From positions 35,854 through 99,853 of the forward strand of contig NZ_JAFLRK010000010.1 in assembly GCF_017315735.1 (NCBI RefSeq): a DNA stretch of 64,000 nt. The letters run 5' to 3'. The translations under genes were made by a program, and so were the position numbers. This document shows, one piece after another, positions 16,738 through 25,348 of this stretch. Source of the stretch: Paracoccus shandongensis. Lineage in GTDB: Bacteria > Pseudomonadota > Alphaproteobacteria > Rhodobacterales > Rhodobacteraceae. The notes beneath the pieces are model-generated. The model searched no databases, was not told where the DNA came from, and saw nothing but the letters and a program-made list of their open reading frames with translations. How positions within the stretch are numbered: the first letter of the stretch is position 1; every line of letters starts with the position of its first letter.

Positions 16738-18051
16738 CTAAAGAAGCGATGGCAGAAGCAGCGCAAGCTGCGGGAAGATGACGATCAGCGCGATCATCAG
16801 GATCGTCACGCCGACATAGGGCAGGGCGGCCATGGCAACGGTGCTTAGTGTGACGCCCTGGCGGCTGCCCGCGCCCATCACGACATAGAGCAGCAGGCCG
16901 AAGGGCGGCGTGACCAGCCCGACCTCGAAGGCCAGCAGCAGGATCAGCCCAAGCCAGACCGTGTCAAAGCCGTATTGCGCAGCGATCGGCATGAAGATCG
17001 GCAGGGTGATCAGCATCATCGACACCTGGTCCATGAACATCCCCAGGATGAGGATGGTCACCACCATCAGCGCGATGATCCCGTAATACCCCAGGTCAAG
17101 CGCGATCAGGGACTGGATGAACCCGTTCGATGCCCCCGAAAAGGCGAAGATCTGCGAGAACGTCATCGAGGCCGAGATGATGAGGAACGTCATGCCCGTG
17201 ACCTTCATGGCGTCGTCCAGCGACCTCCAGATCACGCCCCAGGTCAGCTTGCGATAGATCACCAGCAGGATGATGACCCCGGCGCAGCCAAGCGCGGCGG
17301 ATTCGGTGGGGGTGGCGATCCCAAGGATGATCGTCCCCACCACCGAGAAGACAAGAAAGGACATCGGCATGATGTTCGACAGGATGGCCTTCCATTTTTC
17401 CCCGCTCGCCACCGGGGCGATCGCGTATTGAGGGGCGGCCTGGGGGTCGCGGTGGGCCTGGAACCAGATCAGCCCCCCGAACATCATCGCCAGGATCAGG
17501 CCCGGCAGGATGCCCGCGATCAGCAGGGCCCCCACGTCTATCTGCGCCAGCGATCCCAGAAGAACGGCCAGGGTCGAGGGCGGAATGATCACGGCAAGGC
17601 AGCCCGCGCCCAGGATCGGGCCATAGGCCATGCGGGGCTTGTAGTCGCGCTTCAGCATTTCGGGCGCCATCAGCGAGCTGAGCATGCCGGCATTGGCCAG
17701 GCTGGATCCCGACAGGGCGGCAAAGACGGCCCCCGACGCCAGGGTCACGTATGACAGCCTGGCGCGCAGGTTGCCGACCGCCAGGTCAAGCGCGTTGATG
17801 ACCCGTTCCCCAAGCCCCGACCGGAAGTAAAGGCTGCCCATCACCAGGAACATCGGCAGGGGGGCAAGGGTATAGGTGCCGACGGCCTCGCTGAAGTTCG
17901 ACACCATCTGCACGATCCCGCGCGTGCCGCCGAAAAACAGCATCAGGCCGATGATGTTGGTCGTGAAGAAGGCGAAGGCGACCGGCAGGCCAAGGCCCAT
18001 CAGGACGACGACGGACCCCACCAGAACCGAAAAGGGATAAAGCCATTCCAA
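16738..18051 (-). CDS. TRAP transporter large permease, DctM type
   Basis: A 437-residue, strongly hydrophobic DctM/SiaM large subunit with many predicted helices. It has the family landmarks PLPMFLVMGSLYFRSGLG, SGSSLANAGMLSS and GAGCLAVIIPPSTLAV. With DctQ it forms the sodium- or proton-coupled permease of a TRAP importer for organic acids. The best start is TTG 18051, directly after the dctQ stop, with GGAGG eight bases upstream; the nearby ATG is in another frame. Its cognate binding-protein gene upstream is truncated. Confidence 0.92.
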   Translation of the reverse strand: MEWLYPFSVLVGSVVVLMGLGLPVAFAFFTTNIIGLMLFFGGTRGIVQMVSNFSEAVGTYTLAPLPMFLVMGSLYFRSGLGERVINALDLAVGNLRARLSYVTLASGAVFAALSGSSLANAGMLSSLMAPEMLKRDYKPRMAYGPILGAGCLAVIIPPSTLAVLLGSLAQIDVGALLIAGILPGLILAMMFGGLIWFQAHRDPQAAPQYAIAPVASGEKWKAILSNIMPMSFLVFSVVGTIILGIATPTESAALGCAGVIILLVIYRKLTWGVIWRSLDDAMKVTGMTFLIISASMTFSQIFAFSGASNGFIQSLIALDLGYYGIIALMVVTILILGMFMDQVSMMLITLPIFMPIAAQYGFDTVWLGLILLLAFEVGLVTPPFGLLLYVVMGAGSRQGVTLSTVAMAALPYVGVTILMIALIVIFPQLALLLPSLL

Positions 18052-18564
18052 TTACAAGCCCTCCAGGTCTTCGGCGGAAACGGTGTAAAGCGAGGCGGGC
18101 GTCAGCAGAAAGGCCAGCCATTCCAGCGCGGACAGGAAGAAGCCGATCACGATCGGCAGCAGGATCAGCCATTTCGGCATGTCGAATGTCCGGCTTTCAA
18201 AGCTGCCGGTGGCCAAGGCCGATGACAGGGACGCCAGGGCGACATAGCCCAGATAGACCGACAACAGCAGGCAGAGCAGATAAACCCCGGCCTCCAGAAT
18301 GCGCCGGGCCGAGGGGGGAAACGTCGAGCGCAGGAAGACCACGAAGACGTGGCCGCGTGTCCTGACCAGCCAGGGCATGGACAGGAAGGTGATATAGAGC
18401 AGGCTGTATTCCGTGGCCGAGATGGCCCAGGTCATGGGCCGCAAGCCCATGTTGCGGACGGTCACGTCGACGATCACCATGACGATGCTCAGCCCGATCA
18501 GCGCCTTTGCCACGGATGCGCATAGCCAGGACAGCCTGGCCACATTCTTGAATAAGGTTTCCAT
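18052..18564 (-). CDS. TRAP transporter small permease, DctQ type
   Basis: A 170-residue four-helix DctQ protein, partner of the large permease. Typical features are EYSLLYITFLSMPWLVRTRGHVFV in the second-helix region and the closing amphipathic helices. The gene lies 70 bp downstream of the truncated dctP and abuts dctM without a gap, so the three were one operon. Confidence 0.9.
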   Translation of the reverse strand: METLFKNVARLSWLCASVAKALIGLSIVMVIVDVTVRNMGLRPMTWAISATEYSLLYITFLSMPWLVRTRGHVFVVFLRSTFPPSARRILEAGVYLLCLLLSVYLGYVALASLSSALATGSFESRTFDMPKWLILLPIVIGFFLSALEWLAFLLTPASLYTVSAEDLEGL

Positions 18565-18603
18565 ATTTCCGAACGGCCTTGTTCATGAGGCGTTAAGCAA
18601 TGA

Positions 18604-18624
18604 GGCCGCCCGGTCCGGACGGCC
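18604..18624 (-). other. Stem-loop in the dctP-dctQ spacer
   Basis: On the minus strand the spacer reads a GGCCG...CGGCC stem of mixed pairing with a small loop. Such hairpins after binding-protein genes often stabilise the upstream message and lower downstream expression. Here the upstream gene is truncated, so it is probably a relic. Confidence 0.35.
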
Positions 18625-18633
18625 CTTTCAAGG

Positions 18634-19158
18634 TCATTCGAAATGCGCGCGCAGTTCTTCCACATGGGTGGGATCGCGCCGTTCCATCCGGGTCCAGCTT
18701 GCATTCGCCGCGGCGTCCAGGAAACGCTGGCGACCCTCGCCCGTCATCTCGACCACCGCCATTCCGTCGGCCTCGAGCGCGGCGCGCGTCTCCTGGTCTT
18801 CCTTGATGATGGCTTCCGAGCTTTCGCGCTCGAATTCCTGCGCGACCTCGTCCAGCACCGCCTTGGATTCGTCCGAAAGCGCATTCCAGGCATCCAGGTT
18901 CATGGAGATCAGCACATCTATGCCGAAGAAACTGGGATCGACGCGATAACGGGTGAACTTGTCCCAGCCAAAGTCGCGATAGCCGATCGCCGGATAGGCC
19001 ACGCCGTTGATCATCCCCCTTTCAAGGGCGGTATAGGTGTCGCCCATCGGCATCACGATGGCCTGGGCGCCGATCTCGTCGAAAAACTCCTTGTAGAGGG
19101 GCGAGGCGCGCAGGATCAGGCCTTCAAGGTCGATCATTCCGTCGCTGGTCAGTTTCGG
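18634..19158 (-). pseudogene. TRAP substrate-binding protein DctP, C-terminal fragment
   Basis: About 174 codons match the C-terminal half of a DctP protein: from KLTSDGMIDLEGLILRASPL through LERGMINGVAYPAIGYRDFG to the terminal helices. Family members are about 330 residues with a signal peptide. Upstream of about 19158 the frame stays open but turns into unrelated Arg/Pro/Gly-rich sequence, so the N-terminal half and the signal peptide are gone. The DctQM permease therefore has no intact local binding protein. The break coincides with what looks like the tail of another gene on the opposite strand. Confidence 0.82.
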
Positions 19159-19162
19159 CTCG

Positions 19163-19356
19163 TCTGCTTCGTCAATGCCTGCCAGCGGTGGCGCGTGCCG
19201 CATGCCGTGCGGATCCTGCCATTGGCCGATTTCCAGGTCGATCTGGAATTGCATTACGTCTGGCCCGAACAGGCCGCGGAACTGCCGGTGGCCCATTTCG
19301 GGGACGTGCTGCGCGCGGTCTTGGCGCAGGACGGGGGGCCTGCCGCAGCGGGGTGA
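19163..19356 (+). pseudogene. Possible C-terminal fragment of a LysR-type regulator
   Basis: A plus-strand frame ending at 19356 reads RILPLADFQVDLELHYVWPE then a short helix with FGDVLRAVLAQ. That resembles the final strand and helix of a LysR effector-binding domain. Nothing further N-terminal follows: upstream the sequence is the antisense of the dctP fragment. If real it marks the other side of the deletion or inversion junction near 19160. The match is from pattern memory only and is weak. Confidence 0.28.
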
Positions 19357-19485
19357 CGCGGCAAAGCTTCCGCCAGTCCCCGGCGCGCCGCCCGAAGGGG
19401 CAGGGGCGCAAACAGGCCTTGGAAATCCCGCGCGTGATCGGCATGAACGGGCAGGGGTGTCGGACTGTCGCAAAGGGGGCTGGCC

Positions 19486-20037
19486 ATGACCATCGCCGCG
19501 TTGCTGCTGGCAGCAGGCGCGTCCCGGCGCTTTGGCGAGGCCGACAAGCTGGCCGCCCCCTTCGACGGGCTGCCGCTGGTGGTCCATGCCGCCCGCGCGC
19601 TGACGGGGGCGGGCATCCTGCGGCGTCTTGCGGTGGTCCGGTCCGGCAGGATCGCCCGCCTGCTGGAGAACGAGGGCTTCGCGACCTTAATGATCGCCCC
19701 CGGACTCCAGTCCGATTCGATCCGGGCCGGCGTGGCGCATCTGGGCCAGCCCGACGCGCGGCTTCTGATCGCGCTTGGCGACATGCCGCTGGTCCGGGCC
19801 GAGGATTACCGCCGCCTGATCGCGGCCCCGCCGGACAGGCCTGCCTGCGCGTGGAAGGACGGGATGCCCATGCCGCCCGCGATCTTTCCGCCAGGCTGGC
19901 GGCCCCGGCTGATGACGCTGCAAGGCGACCGGGGCGCGGGGGCCCTGCTCAGGGAACTGCCCCGGCCCGCGCACCTGCATGTTCCCGCCGAACGGCTGGC
20001 GGATTTCGACCATCCCTCCGATTTCGCGGGGCATTAG
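19486..20037 (+). CDS. MobA/MocA-like nucleotidyltransferase
   Basis: A 183-residue NTP-transferase (MobA-like, PF12804). The nucleotide motif LLLAAGASRRFGEADKLAAP opens the protein, and ALGDMPLVRAEDYRRL gives the metal-binding D. Relatives (MocA/MobA-like proteins beside xanthine- or CO-dehydrogenase genes) attach CMP to molybdopterin. Its stop overlaps the stop of an xdhC fragment on the other strand, consistent with a former molybdenum hydroxylase maturation cluster. No hydroxylase structural gene remains in the window. The 129-bp spacer upstream holds nothing clear. Confidence 0.8.
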   Translation: MTIAALLLAAGASRRFGEADKLAAPFDGLPLVVHAARALTGAGILRRLAVVRSGRIARLLENEGFATLMIAPGLQSDSIRAGVAHLGQPDARLLIALGDMPLVRAEDYRRLIAAPPDRPACAWKDGMPMPPAIFPPGWRPRLMTLQGDRGAGALLRELPRPAHLHVPAERLADFDHPSDFAGH

Positions 20038-20162
20038 GCCGGAACGGCCTGCGCGAAGGCGGCCATCGCCTCGGCCATGACCGACACGGCCAGGGCCTTG
20101 GGGTCGCGGGACGAGGGGATCAGGCCCATCGGCATCCCGGTTCGGGATGGCTGCCCCCGGCG
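20034..20162 (-). pseudogene. XdhC-family maturation factor, C-terminal fragment
   Basis: On the minus strand, about 35 codons read MPMGLIPSSRDPKALAVSVM and end AFAQAVPA-stop at 20034. This is the characteristic tail of XdhC/CoxI proteins, which deliver molybdenum cofactor. Upstream an in-frame TGA and then the parE stop interrupt it, so only the last tenth of the gene survives. It ends tail-to-tail with the MobA-like gene. Confidence 0.6.
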
Positions 20163-20462
20163 TCATCCGTCAGGGAACAGGATCGCCTCGATGTCCATGG
20201 CGCCGTTCACGACATGCAGGACCGTGATCCGATCGGAGGCAACGCGGTAAAAGATCAGATAGCGCCCATGGACCCGGCGCCGGATGCCATGGCGCTCGTG
20301 GCGGGGCACGATCGGCCAGGCCAGCGGCATCTCTGCCAGGTCCATGCAGCACTGGTAAAGCTCTCGGATGAAGGTCACGGCGCGCGCGGGATTGTCGCGC
20401 GCGATATGGTCGCCGATCCCCTCCAGGTCCGCCTCGGCCGTGGCGGTGATCTCGACGATCAT
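20163..20462 (-). CDS. ParE/RelE-family toxin
   Basis: A 99-residue ParE-type toxin. It shows the N-terminal helix pair TATAEADLEGIGDHIARDNP and the C-terminal strands GRYLIFYRV and ITVLHVVNGAMD characteristic of the RelE/ParE fold. ParE toxins poison DNA gyrase. The ATG at 20462 overlaps the antitoxin stop by four bases (ATGA), as usual for parDE pairs, so it is preferred over the in-frame start 18 bases upstream. The pair sits next to the truncated xdhC, as if inserted there. Confidence 0.88.
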   Translation of the reverse strand: MIVEITATAEADLEGIGDHIARDNPARAVTFIRELYQCCMDLAEMPLAWPIVPRHERHGIRRRVHGRYLIFYRVASDRITVLHVVNGAMDIEAILFPDG

Positions 20463-20716
20463 TCCGTGCCGCGCGGCCATGCCTCGTACCGGGCTTCCAG
20501 CCGCGCCGCCACGTCCCCGGCAGGCCGCACCCGCCCTGCGTCGGCATCGGCCAGGCCACGCGCCAAGGCCTGGTCCAGCACGGCCAGGCGTGTTTCACGC
20601 TCCTGGATCAGGCGGATACCCTCGCGCACGACCTCGCTCTTCGAGTTGTAGCGGCCGCTTTCGACAAGCTTTGCCACATAGCCTTCAAGCTTCGGTCCAA
20701 GTTCGGCACTCAGCAT
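20459..20716 (-). CDS. ParD-family antitoxin
   Basis: An 85-residue ribbon-helix-helix antitoxin of the ParD/CopG class. The DNA-binding segment has YVAKLVESGRYNSKSEVVRE, the family hallmark, followed by RLIQERE and a toxin-wrapping C-terminal tail. AAGGAG precedes ATG 20716 by seven bases. It should neutralise the ParE toxin encoded directly downstream and autorepress the operon. Confidence 0.9.
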   Translation of the reverse strand: MLSAELGPKLEGYVAKLVESGRYNSKSEVVREGIRLIQERETRLAVLDQALARGLADADAGRVRPAGDVAARLEARYEAWPRGTE

Positions 20717-21094
20717 GTCCTGCTCCTTATGCTGGAACCAAGATGGCAAGTTTCATAACAGTTATCAAGTCTCCTTCCCTGGATCCCCCCGTTCCTTGGG
20801 CCAAACTCGGCCCGGCATCGGACATCCTCCGATGCAATCTGCAATGCGCCGCTGTCGAGGTTCTCGCGCACCATCGGGACCGGTAGTTGCAGGACGCCCA
20901 CGCCCGCGACGTTGGCGGTGACGAGCCGGGGATGATGCTCGGCCACGGCCTTCGCCCGGAACCATCCGCCGCCTTCGGTCCGGGGGCAGGCAGGCCGGAT
21001 CAAGCGTCCGCGCGCCGCGATCCGGCGGCTTGCAGCGCGACGGTTCTGCCTTGTTTCCGCCGGGAAGGGGCGTCGCCCTGGCGGTGTGCGTCCC
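20717..21094 (-). pseudogene. Spacer containing a LysR-type regulator scrap
   Basis: This 378-bp stretch has no intact gene. On the minus strand near 20824-20930 a short frame reads PRLVTANVAGVGVLQLPVPM then VRENLDSGAL. This is the pattern of the LysR effector-domain segment (AAxAGLGIxxLP then a D/E-x-L-xx-G-x-L turn). The reading degenerates on both sides. It is likely a relic of a LysR gene; the promoter of parDE must lie in the first 60 bp. Confidence 0.35.
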
Positions 21095-22750
21095 TTACCG
21101 TCTGGCGGTGATCGCGGGGTTGCCTGCGGCGGTCAGGACCAGCGCGCCGGTGCCGTCGATCCGGTAGCCGTCCACGCGGCCGAGGGCGTCCAGGAAGCGG
21201 CGTTCCTGCGCCATCAGCGCCTCGGGGCAGGCCATCATCGTGGTTCCCGCGGGCGTCAGCGCCAGCCGCCCGCCTTCGGCCTGGTAGCGGCCCAGGATGC
21301 GGTTGCAGGTGCCGTTCCCCGCCAGCCGCCCGTCCCGCAGGAACTGCAGGCTGGCGTGGCTGTTGTCGATCACGCCCTGCCCGCCGATGTCCTCGGCCAC
21401 CCATTCCGCGCCCAGCAGGGGCTGGTCGTCATGGGCGATCAGGTAATCGGCCACCGCGCGGAAGGCGGGCAGCGAGGTCGGGTCGCTGGCCGCGTTGGCC
21501 GCCACCGGGTGCGAGGCGAAGCGCGCGATCACCATGTCCGCCCGGGGGTCGATCCAGATCGTCTGGCCGTGGACGCCGCGCGCCGTGAAGCTGCCGTGGT
21601 CGTCATGGGTGATCCACCACAGGCCCTGATAGCTCCAGCCCGGCAGGTCATGGCCCGCCTTGGCGAAGCGGGCCCGGTCGCCCCCCTGCCGCAGGCGGGC
21701 GATGGCGGCTTCGGGGATGATCTGCCTGTCGCCCGCGCGGCCGCCGTCCAGGATCATCTGGCCCAATCGCGCCATGTCGCGCAGGCTTGCGTTGAAGCCC
21801 CCGCCCGCGAAGGGCGTGCCAAGCGCATCGACGGTGTAATAGCCCTCGCGCCGCTGGCCGAGCCTCGACCAGATGGTTTGCGCCAGGTGATCGGCCACCG
21901 ACCGGCCCGTCACCCTGGCCACCAGCCAGCCCGCCACATCGGCGTTGGGGGTCTTGTAGCCGAAGGCCTCGCCATGGGTGCCGCCCTTTCCGATGCCCTG
22001 CAAGGCCTCGTAATAGCCGCGCGGGCCGGTGTCATCCGGCCCCTTGGGGAAGGCGCTGCCCGCGGCGGAATAGGTCCAGACCCCGGCCCCGGGGTCGGCG
22101 TAATCCTCGGAATAGTCCAGCGCGGTGGTCATTTCCAGCACCTGCCGGACGGTGGCGTCGCCAAAGGCGCTGCCCGCCAGTTCCGGGATGATTCCGGCCA
22201 CGGGCGCGGCCTCGTCCAGCCGCCCTTCGGCGATCAGCGCCTCGGCCATCAGCCCGGTCAGGCTTTTGGTGACCGACATGGCGCCGTGCAGGCCGTCGGG
22301 TTCCAGGCAGCCGCCATGGCGTTCATAAACGACGCGGCCGTGGTGCAGCACGATCACCCCGTCGCTGTAATTGGCGTCGGAGGCCTCGTCCCAGGTCATC
22401 CGCCCGCCGCCGCCGCCCAGGGGCGTGAAGGCGACGGCCCCGATCGCGGGGTCCAGCGCCTCGGGCAGCGGGGCGGCGGCATCCGGGCCCCGGTCCACGG
22501 CGACCACCGGCATCATCCGGCTGAAATGGCAGACGGTCCAGCGCAGCTTGGGAAAGGCGAAGAAATCGGGATCGCCCGGACGGATGGTCTTGTCGGGCGC
22601 GGGCGGCTGGCCCTGCATCCAGCCCAGCACCCCGGGGTCCGAGGCCCGGGCCGACAGCGGCTCGGCCGGTTGGGGTCCGGTCTGCTGCGCCATGGCCGCG
22701 CCTCCGAAGGTCAGGGCCACGGCCAGCGCCGGGGCGGTCAGGGGGGTCAT
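21095..22750 (-). CDS. Secreted serine hydrolase (beta-lactamase/esterase fold) with C-terminal META domain
   Basis: 551 residues. A signal peptide (MTPLTAPALAVALTFGGAAMAQ) is followed by a class C beta-lactamase/esterase-like domain (about 110-430): S-x-x-K as SVTK (Ser159, Lys162), the Tyr motif YKTPNAD, and HGQTIWIDP near the third motif. Residues about 444-551 are a META/HslJ-like domain with GNGTCNRILGRYQ and MMACPEALMAQERRFL. Serine hydrolases of this group include 6-aminohexanoate-dimer hydrolase-like enzymes; the META domain is usually a separate stress lipoprotein. It is the last gene of the pot/SDR strand. Substrate unknown. Confidence 0.85.
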   Translation of the reverse strand: MTPLTAPALAVALTFGGAAMAQQTGPQPAEPLSARASDPGVLGWMQGQPPAPDKTIRPGDPDFFAFPKLRWTVCHFSRMMPVVAVDRGPDAAAPLPEALDPAIGAVAFTPLGGGGGRMTWDEASDANYSDGVIVLHHGRVVYERHGGCLEPDGLHGAMSVTKSLTGLMAEALIAEGRLDEAAPVAGIIPELAGSAFGDATVRQVLEMTTALDYSEDYADPGAGVWTYSAAGSAFPKGPDDTGPRGYYEALQGIGKGGTHGEAFGYKTPNADVAGWLVARVTGRSVADHLAQTIWSRLGQRREGYYTVDALGTPFAGGGFNASLRDMARLGQMILDGGRAGDRQIIPEAAIARLRQGGDRARFAKAGHDLPGWSYQGLWWITHDDHGSFTARGVHGQTIWIDPRADMVIARFASHPVAANAASDPTSLPAFRAVADYLIAHDDQPLLGAEWVAEDIGGQGVIDNSHASLQFLRDGRLAGNGTCNRILGRYQAEGGRLALTPAGTTMMACPEALMAQERRFLDALGRVDGYRIDGTGALVLTAAGNPAITARR

Positions 22751-22884
22751 GTCACGCTTCTTTCCGAGGCTTCCGCCCTGCCGGGGCGGGCAGGTGCCGC
22801 AGTCTGCCCGGTCATGGGGGGGCGTGGCAAGGGCGGGGCCGCGCGCCCGGCCTGGCGCGCCGGGCTGTTCGCCCTTGGCGCGCA

Positions 22885-23643
22885 TCAGACGCTTTCGGCC
22901 CCGTCGATCACCAGGGCATGACCCGTCATGAAGGCCGACCTGTCCGAGGCGAGGTAGAGGATGGCTTCGCCGATCTCCTCGGGGGTTCCGAAGCGGCCCA
23001 TCGGAATGGTGTCGCGCACATAATCCTCCAATGCCGCGCGGCCGCCCATCTGCTCCTCAAAGCCGGCATTGAAGACGGTGTCGACGAAACCGGGGCACAG
23101 GGCATTGCAGCGCACATTGTGGCGGGCGTAATCGGCGGCGATCTGGCGGGTCATGGCGATGACCGCGTGCTTGGTGGTGCAATAGGCGATCATCCCGCGG
23201 TCATGCTGCACGCCGGAATTGGACGACGTGATGATGATCGACCCCATCCTGCGGGGGACCATGACGGACATCGCGGCCTTGGCGGCCACGAAATGCGCCC
23301 GCACGTTCAGCCGCCAGGACAGGTCCATGCCAGCCACATCCATCTGGTCCAGCCGTCCCGGCACCTGGACGCCCGCGTGCGAGTGCAGGACATCCAGCCG
23401 CCCGAACCGGGCCGCCGTGTCCAGAATGGCGCCCGACAGCGCCGCATCGTCGGTCACATCAAGGCCCAGGCTTTCGGCCTGTCCCCCCTGCGCGGTGATG
23501 TCGCGGGCGACGGCGGCGGCACGGCCGGCGTCAAGGTCGGTCACAACGACGCAGGCCCCTTCGCGCGCTAGGGCCATCGCGCCCGCCCGTCCGATCCCGG
23601 CACCGGCCCCCGTCATGAAGGCCACGCGGTCTTTCAGCATCAT
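22885..23643 (-). CDS. Short-chain dehydrogenase/reductase
   Basis: A 252-residue classical SDR. The cofactor motif TGAGAGIG, the catalytic Ser in SSNSG and the YCTTK (Y-x3-K) motif are all present, with the family C-terminal FMTGHALVIDGAESV. An acidic residue after the second strand (VVTDLD) favours NAD. AAGGA lies six bases before ATG 23643. It follows the polyamine-type ABC genes by 21 bp and probably oxidises or reduces an imported compound or its product. Confidence 0.9.
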   Translation of the reverse strand: MMLKDRVAFMTGAGAGIGRAGAMALAREGACVVVTDLDAGRAAAVARDITAQGGQAESLGLDVTDDAALSGAILDTAARFGRLDVLHSHAGVQVPGRLDQMDVAGMDLSWRLNVRAHFVAAKAAMSVMVPRRMGSIIITSSNSGVQHDRGMIAYCTTKHAVIAMTRQIAADYARHNVRCNALCPGFVDTVFNAGFEEQMGGRAALEDYVRDTIPMGRFGTPEEIGEAILYLASDRSAFMTGHALVIDGAESV

Positions 23644-23664
23644 GGTCCATCCTTTGAAGGCATG

Positions 23665-24471
23665 TCAGCGTTTGCGGGGGCGGAGGATCATCTGGGCCGC
23701 GATCAGCAGCACCAGCGAGGCCGCCATGACCATCGCCCCGATGGCGTTGATTTCAGGGGTCACCCCCCGCCGTATCGACGAGAAGATATAGATCGGCAGG
23801 GTCGTTTCCGATCCGGCAACGAAGAACGCGACGATGAAATCGTCAAAGCTGAAGGTGAAGGCCAGCAGGAAGCCCGCCAGCACCGCGGGGGCGATCTGCG
23901 GCAGGGTGATCTGCACGAAGCTGCGCATGGGGGGTGCGCCCAGGTCGGCGGCGGCCTCCAGCAGGGTGCGGTCCATGCCCTGCAGGCGGGCGCGCACGAT
24001 CACGACAACCAGCGCCATGGTGAACAGCCCGTGCGCGGCGATCAGCGACCCTTTCCCCAGGCCGAGTTGCGGTGGGGTTTCGCCGCCGAAGATCGCGGCC
24101 AGAAGCGGGTTCAGCGTGCCGAACACCGTCACCAGGGTGATCAGCGTGGCGATGCCGATGACGATGCCGGGCACCATCACGGCCATGTAGATCAGCGCGT
24201 CATAGACCATCCGCATCCAGCCCCTGATGCCTTGCAACGCGATCGCGGCAAGCGTCCCGCAGATCGTGGCCAGCAGGGCCGAGGCCAGGGCCACGGCGAA
24301 GCTGGTCTTCAGCGCCTCCAGCACAAAGGGGTTGTTCAGCGCCTTGCCATACCATTGCGTGGAAAACCCCGTGAACTGCGCCGCATGGCGCCCCGCGTTG
24401 AAGGAAAACAGCGCGATGATGCCGATGGGGATATAAAGAAACAGATAGACCGAAAGGACATACAGCCTCAT
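23665..24471 (-). CDS. ABC transporter permease, PotC type
   Basis: A 268-residue permease of the spermidine/putrescine (PotC/YdcV) class. It has six helices and the EAA loop LLEAAADLGAPPMRSFVQIT, which docks the ATPase. It lies 11 bp after the PotB-type gene. The region is a complete importer set (binding protein, two permeases, ATPase) for a polyamine-like or other small cationic solute. Confidence 0.92.
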   Translation of the reverse strand: MRLYVLSVYLFLYIPIGIIALFSFNAGRHAAQFTGFSTQWYGKALNNPFVLEALKTSFAVALASALLATICGTLAAIALQGIRGWMRMVYDALIYMAVMVPGIVIGIATLITLVTVFGTLNPLLAAIFGGETPPQLGLGKGSLIAAHGLFTMALVVVIVRARLQGMDRTLLEAAADLGAPPMRSFVQITLPQIAPAVLAGFLLAFTFSFDDFIVAFFVAGSETTLPIYIFSSIRRGVTPEINAIGAMVMAASLVLLIAAQMILRPRKR

Positions 24472-24482
24472 CAGCGCGCCCC

Positions 24483-25334
24483 TTACATCATCGAGACATC
24501 GTCGCGCCCACCCGACAGGCGCTTCATCGCCCGCAGATAGATCGTGACGGTGACCAGCATGACCAGCACCAGCGTCGCCGCCACGGCGGCTCCGAAGGGC
24601 CAGTTCCGGGATTGAAGGAACAGGTCGACCAGGGCGTTGCCGACAAAGAACACCTTTCCGCCGCCCAGGATCTGCGGGATCAGGAATTCCCCCATCAGCA
24701 GGATGAAGACCAGCATCGAACCTGTGGCCACGCCTGCCAGCGACAGCGGCAAGGTGATCTGCAGGAAGGTCCGCCAGGGCGGGCTGCCCAGGTCGGCCGA
24801 GGCTTCCAGCAGGCGGCGGTCGATCTTTTCCAGCGCGACATGGATCGGAAAGACCATCAGCGGCAGATAGCCATAGACGATCCCCACCAGCACCGCGAAG
24901 GGCGTGTTGATCAGGCGGGGGCGGCCAAGACCCAGTTCGGCGATCAGGCGGGGAAGGCCGTTGCCGCCCAGGATCTGGATCCACGCATAGGACCGGATCA
25001 GGATGGAGGTCCAGAACGGCACGATGACCAGGATCAGCAGGATGGTGCGCCAGCGCGGATCGGCCTTGATCGCCAGGTGATAGGCCAGCGGATAGGCGAT
25101 CAGCAGGCACAGCACCGTGCCAAGCGGGGCCAGCAGGATCGTGTTCCGAAAGGCCGTCCAGCGCGCGGACAGGTTGGCGTAATTGTCCAGCGTGAAGGCC
25201 GGGACGTATCCGCCCGCAGCCCCCCTTTCGCCAAAGCTGAACAGGACGACGACCAGCAGGGGAAGCACCAGCATGAACAAAAGCCATGCCGTGGCGGGTG
25301 CCAGGAAAAGGGTGGTGCGCAGGGCTGGCCGCAC
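24483..25334 (-). CDS. ABC transporter permease, PotB type
   Basis: A 283-residue PotB/YdcU-type permease with EAA loop LLEASADLGSPPWRTFLQIT. The best start is GTG 25334, with a GGGGGG-rich ribosome site a few bases before; the frame runs on upstream into the binding-protein gene but carries no family sequence there. It is co-transcribed with potC, potD and potA homologues. Confidence 0.9.
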   Translation of the reverse strand: MRPALRTTLFLAPATAWLLFMLVLPLLVVVLFSFGERGAAGGYVPAFTLDNYANLSARWTAFRNTILLAPLGTVLCLLIAYPLAYHLAIKADPRWRTILLILVIVPFWTSILIRSYAWIQILGGNGLPRLIAELGLGRPRLINTPFAVLVGIVYGYLPLMVFPIHVALEKIDRRLLEASADLGSPPWRTFLQITLPLSLAGVATGSMLVFILLMGEFLIPQILGGGKVFFVGNALVDLFLQSRNWPFGAAVAATLVLVMLVTVTIYLRAMKRLSGGRDDVSMM

Positions 25335-25348
25335 GTCCGTTCCCCCCT

